Positions 62,259 to 64,000 of a DNA stretch of 64,000 nucleotides are shown piece after piece (the first letter of the stretch is position 1; each line of letters opens with the position of its first letter). The position numbers and the translations under genes were made by a program. Origin of the DNA: Cetobacterium_A somerae (GTDB taxonomy: Bacteria; Fusobacteriota; Fusobacteriia; Fusobacteriales; Fusobacteriaceae); NCBI RefSeq assembly GCF_044784365.2, contig NZ_CP173065.2; one strand, given 5' to 3'. The notes below the pieces were generated by a model, which made no database searches, was not told the origin of the DNA, and saw nothing but the letters and a program-made list of their open reading frames with translations.

Positions 62259-63647
62259 ATGAAAATAAATATTAATGCTAATCATATCAGAATATATAAA
62301 TTATTAAACTTTATTCCTGATAAAAACATAGATTTTATTTGTCACTTCTTAAGAATGAATAAACAAAATGTTATTTTATATATAAAACAAATTTATGAGT
62401 TTACAGAAAATAAAAAAGAAAATATTTTATTACAAGATGTGATTAAAGAGATTATAAATAATAAATCTCTTTTCAAAATTTTAAAACAAAATCAAATTTT
62501 CTCTAAAGAGGATCGAATATTTTATATTATTTTAGTTTTATTAAAGTATTATGATTTAAACTTAAATTTAAATTTAAATACACTTTCCTCTATTTTAAAT
62601 ATATCTAGAAGAACTTTAAGTGAAGACTTAATCTCTGTTAAAAAATCTTTAAAGTTCTATCAATTGGATATCTCTAGTATTCCTAGCAAAGGAGTTAGTA
62701 TTTCAGGAAATATTTCTAATATTAAAGGCTGTTTTCTTTCATATATTTTTAAATTTCTAGTAGAGTTTGAAGAGCTTCCACCTTTAATATCTGAAGATTA
62801 TTTAAGTTTTTTTCAACAAAAAATATCTGAAAAAACTATTCATGAAATTGATTATTTCCTATATGCTTTTGATTTAGATATTTTTGGAAATAATAAAAAA
62901 CTTTTAAATAGCATCTATCAAATATATTTAGATGAAAACTGTTCTGAAGATATCTCTACACTATCTCTAGAAGAGTTTAAAAAATACTTCTCTGATATTT
63001 TCTCTTTAAAACATATTGAAAAAGCATATACTTTTTTTAAAACTTCAACCTTGGGTAAATTCCCTTTAAAAGATATAAATATTTTTATTATAACTTTAAA
63101 GTTTTGTGCTGGAATTTTAAAAGAGACAAATATCTATTTAGATAAAGAGTATTGTAACCTTATAAATATCTTCTCCAAATTTATCTCTATAAATTGCTCT
63201 CAAAAGATATATTTCGAAAGATTTAGTAATAGAATTCATATTGCAAGTAAAGAAAGCTCTTTTTTGTCTTTATATGATCTTTCATTTCTTAGCTTGAATT
63301 TAAATAATAAAGCAAAAAATGAATGTTATCATCTATTTCTTGAATTAAGAAAAATATATCCTAATATTCAATTTTCTAATATTATTTTTCTTTATCTTTT
63401 AAATTTAAATAAAAATACTTTTTCAGAAGTTGAAAATACAATCGTTGTTTTTAGGGATCTTCCTAGGTTTTTACATCCTGTTATTAAAAATCTTTTTCTT
63501 TTAAAAGAAAATATACATATATCTCATTTTATCAAATATTATGAGTTAGATACTTATCTTTTACATGAAGAAGTTTCTTTAGTAATAACTTTTGAAAATT
63601 TAAATTCTAACTATCCTTTTATTAAATATTATCCTTTACCAATATAA
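62259..63647 (+). CDS. Mga/BglG-like HTH regulator, with IS at its ribosome-binding site
   Basis: This 462-residue paralogue of the fimbrial-region regulator (34182-35570) has the same length, an N-terminal HTH, a second HTH near 110-135 (LSSILNISRRTLSEDLISVKKSL), SKGVSISG and an end in YYPLPI matching YFPIPN. The IS3 element inserted 14 bases before the ATG. The duplicated AAG restores part of the purine-rich site (AAGGGA), but the native promoter is now 1.2 kb away. Expression would depend on read-through or an IS-borne promoter. The coding frame is intact. Confidence 0.68.
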   Translation: MKININANHIRIYKLLNFIPDKNIDFICHFLRMNKQNVILYIKQIYEFTENKKENILLQDVIKEIINNKSLFKILKQNQIFSKEDRIFYIILVLLKYYDLNLNLNLNTLSSILNISRRTLSEDLISVKKSLKFYQLDISSIPSKGVSISGNISNIKGCFLSYIFKFLVEFEELPPLISEDYLSFFQQKISEKTIHEIDYFLYAFDLDIFGNNKKLLNSIYQIYLDENCSEDISTLSLEEFKKYFSDIFSLKHIEKAYTFFKTSTLGKFPLKDINIFIITLKFCAGILKETNIYLDKEYCNLINIFSKFISINCSQKIYFERFSNRIHIASKESSFLSLYDLSFLSLNLNNKAKNECYHLFLELRKIYPNIQFSNIIFLYLLNLNKNTFSEVENTIVVFRDLPRFLHPVIKNLFLLKENIHISHFIKYYELDTYLLHEEVSLVITFENLNSNYPFIKYYPLPI

Positions 63648-63649
63648 TA

Positions 63650-63692
63650 AAAATAACCTCTGTAGAAAAACTTACACAGAGGTTATATTTTT
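63650..63692. terminator. Bidirectional terminator
   Basis: ATAACCTCTGT pairs perfectly with ACAGAGGTTAT around a 12-base loop, with A and T tracts outside. It lies between the regulator and the convergent MarR gene and overlaps the latter's stop. Confidence 0.88.
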
Positions 63693-63973
63693 AATATTTG
63701 TATTAATTTAATCTTGCTACATAAATCTTTTCCTATTTTTGTTGGATGAAGTCTAAAAACTCTCTTATCATCAAATGTTCCATATTTTTGAATCAAGTTT
63801 TCTTCTTCCAATCTTTTTATACAAAGCGAAACTGATCCCTTTGACAAATCCAATCCCTTAGTTAATTCACACATAGTTATTCCTGGGTTCTCATTTATTC
63901 TTCTTAAAATCCTCTCATGTGTGTAATTAATATGATACTTCCCTAACTCTTTTTTTATTTCTGTTTTACACAT
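63683..63973 (-). CDS. MarR-type winged-helix regulator, short
   Basis: This 96-residue DNA-binding protein consists almost only of a winged helix: ILRRINENPGITMCELTKGLDLSKGSVSLCIKRLEEENLIQK, then the wing DDKRVFRLHPTKIG. It is shorter than typical MarR proteins (about 140), lacking most of the dimerisation helices, but start and stop look genuine. AGGGGTG precedes the ATG. The genes it controls are likely outside the window on the right. Confidence 0.82.
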   Translation of the reverse strand: MCKTEIKKELGKYHINYTHERILRRINENPGITMCELTKGLDLSKGSVSLCIKRLEEENLIQKYGTFDDKRVFRLHPTKIGKDLCSKIKLIQILKI

Positions 63974-64000
63974 AATACAACACCCCTAATAGATTTTATC

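Noticed and set aside
1..64000. tRNA, rRNA, CRISPR arrays and prophage genes
   Set aside because: None could be recognised by reading both strands; no cloverleaf, array or phage structural gene was seen.

Overview
The window is AT-rich DNA from a diderm bacterium with many Clostridia-like genes. It carries a type V autotransporter, lipoproteins, periplasmic chaperones and outer-membrane ushers next to Firmicute-like metabolism and translation signals. This mixture points to a Fusobacteriota member (Cetobacterium/Fusobacterium-like). That assignment is inference; no rRNA or other marker is present.

Layout. 1-4864: amino-acid decarboxylation block, with the tail of an Orn/Lys/Arg decarboxylase, an antiporter, a citrulline/arginine-hydrolase-like pentein, pyruvoyl histidine decarboxylase (hdcA) and a second antiporter. 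4906-6984: c-di-GMP phosphodiesterase receptor. 7081-9636: gap and pgk. 9677-12238: manA with a Mga/BglG-like regulator, ending in C-rich-loop hairpins. 12373-16444: 5'-nucleotidase lipoprotein, YibE/F, a 49-aa protein, HutD and a 22-aa hydrophobic ORF. 16510-20622: large autotransporter.

20733-42482 is the most striking part: two divergent chaperone-usher fimbrial loci that resemble the CS1/CFA (alternate, alpha) class. Locus A (minus strand) has chaperone, pilin, chaperone, usher, two minor subunits, a LysM protein, two near-duplicate ~950-aa tip proteins and a MORN-type lipoprotein. Its usher is split by a one-base frameshift in an A6 tract. Locus B (plus strand) has pilin, chaperone, intact usher, two minor subunits, a tip protein and a second chaperone. 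Between them lie a decayed HD-GYP gene and a Mga/BglG-like regulator.

42447-50756: GNAT enzyme, two fructose-PTS permeases, an orphan Rep_3 initiator, an NRAMP-like transporter and an ion transporter co-transcribed with an EIIA-CBS protein. 50941-57313: small lipoprotein, GGDEF-EAL receptor, DUF2207/LemA pair, DUF454 and CAP proteins. 57378-59388: speD-speE with a divergent XRE-cupin regulator. 59523-63973: two more Mga/BglG-like regulators, one with an IS3-family element inserted at its ribosome-binding site, and a MarR-type regulator.

Recurring themes are polyamine and biogenic-amine metabolism (decarboxylases, antiporters, SpeDE), surface adhesion (fimbriae, autotransporter) and c-di-GMP signalling (two receptor enzymes and one remnant). 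Four related large HTH regulators sit beside sugar and surface loci. Many surface and regulatory genes use G-tract Shine-Dalgarno sequences instead of AGGAGG.
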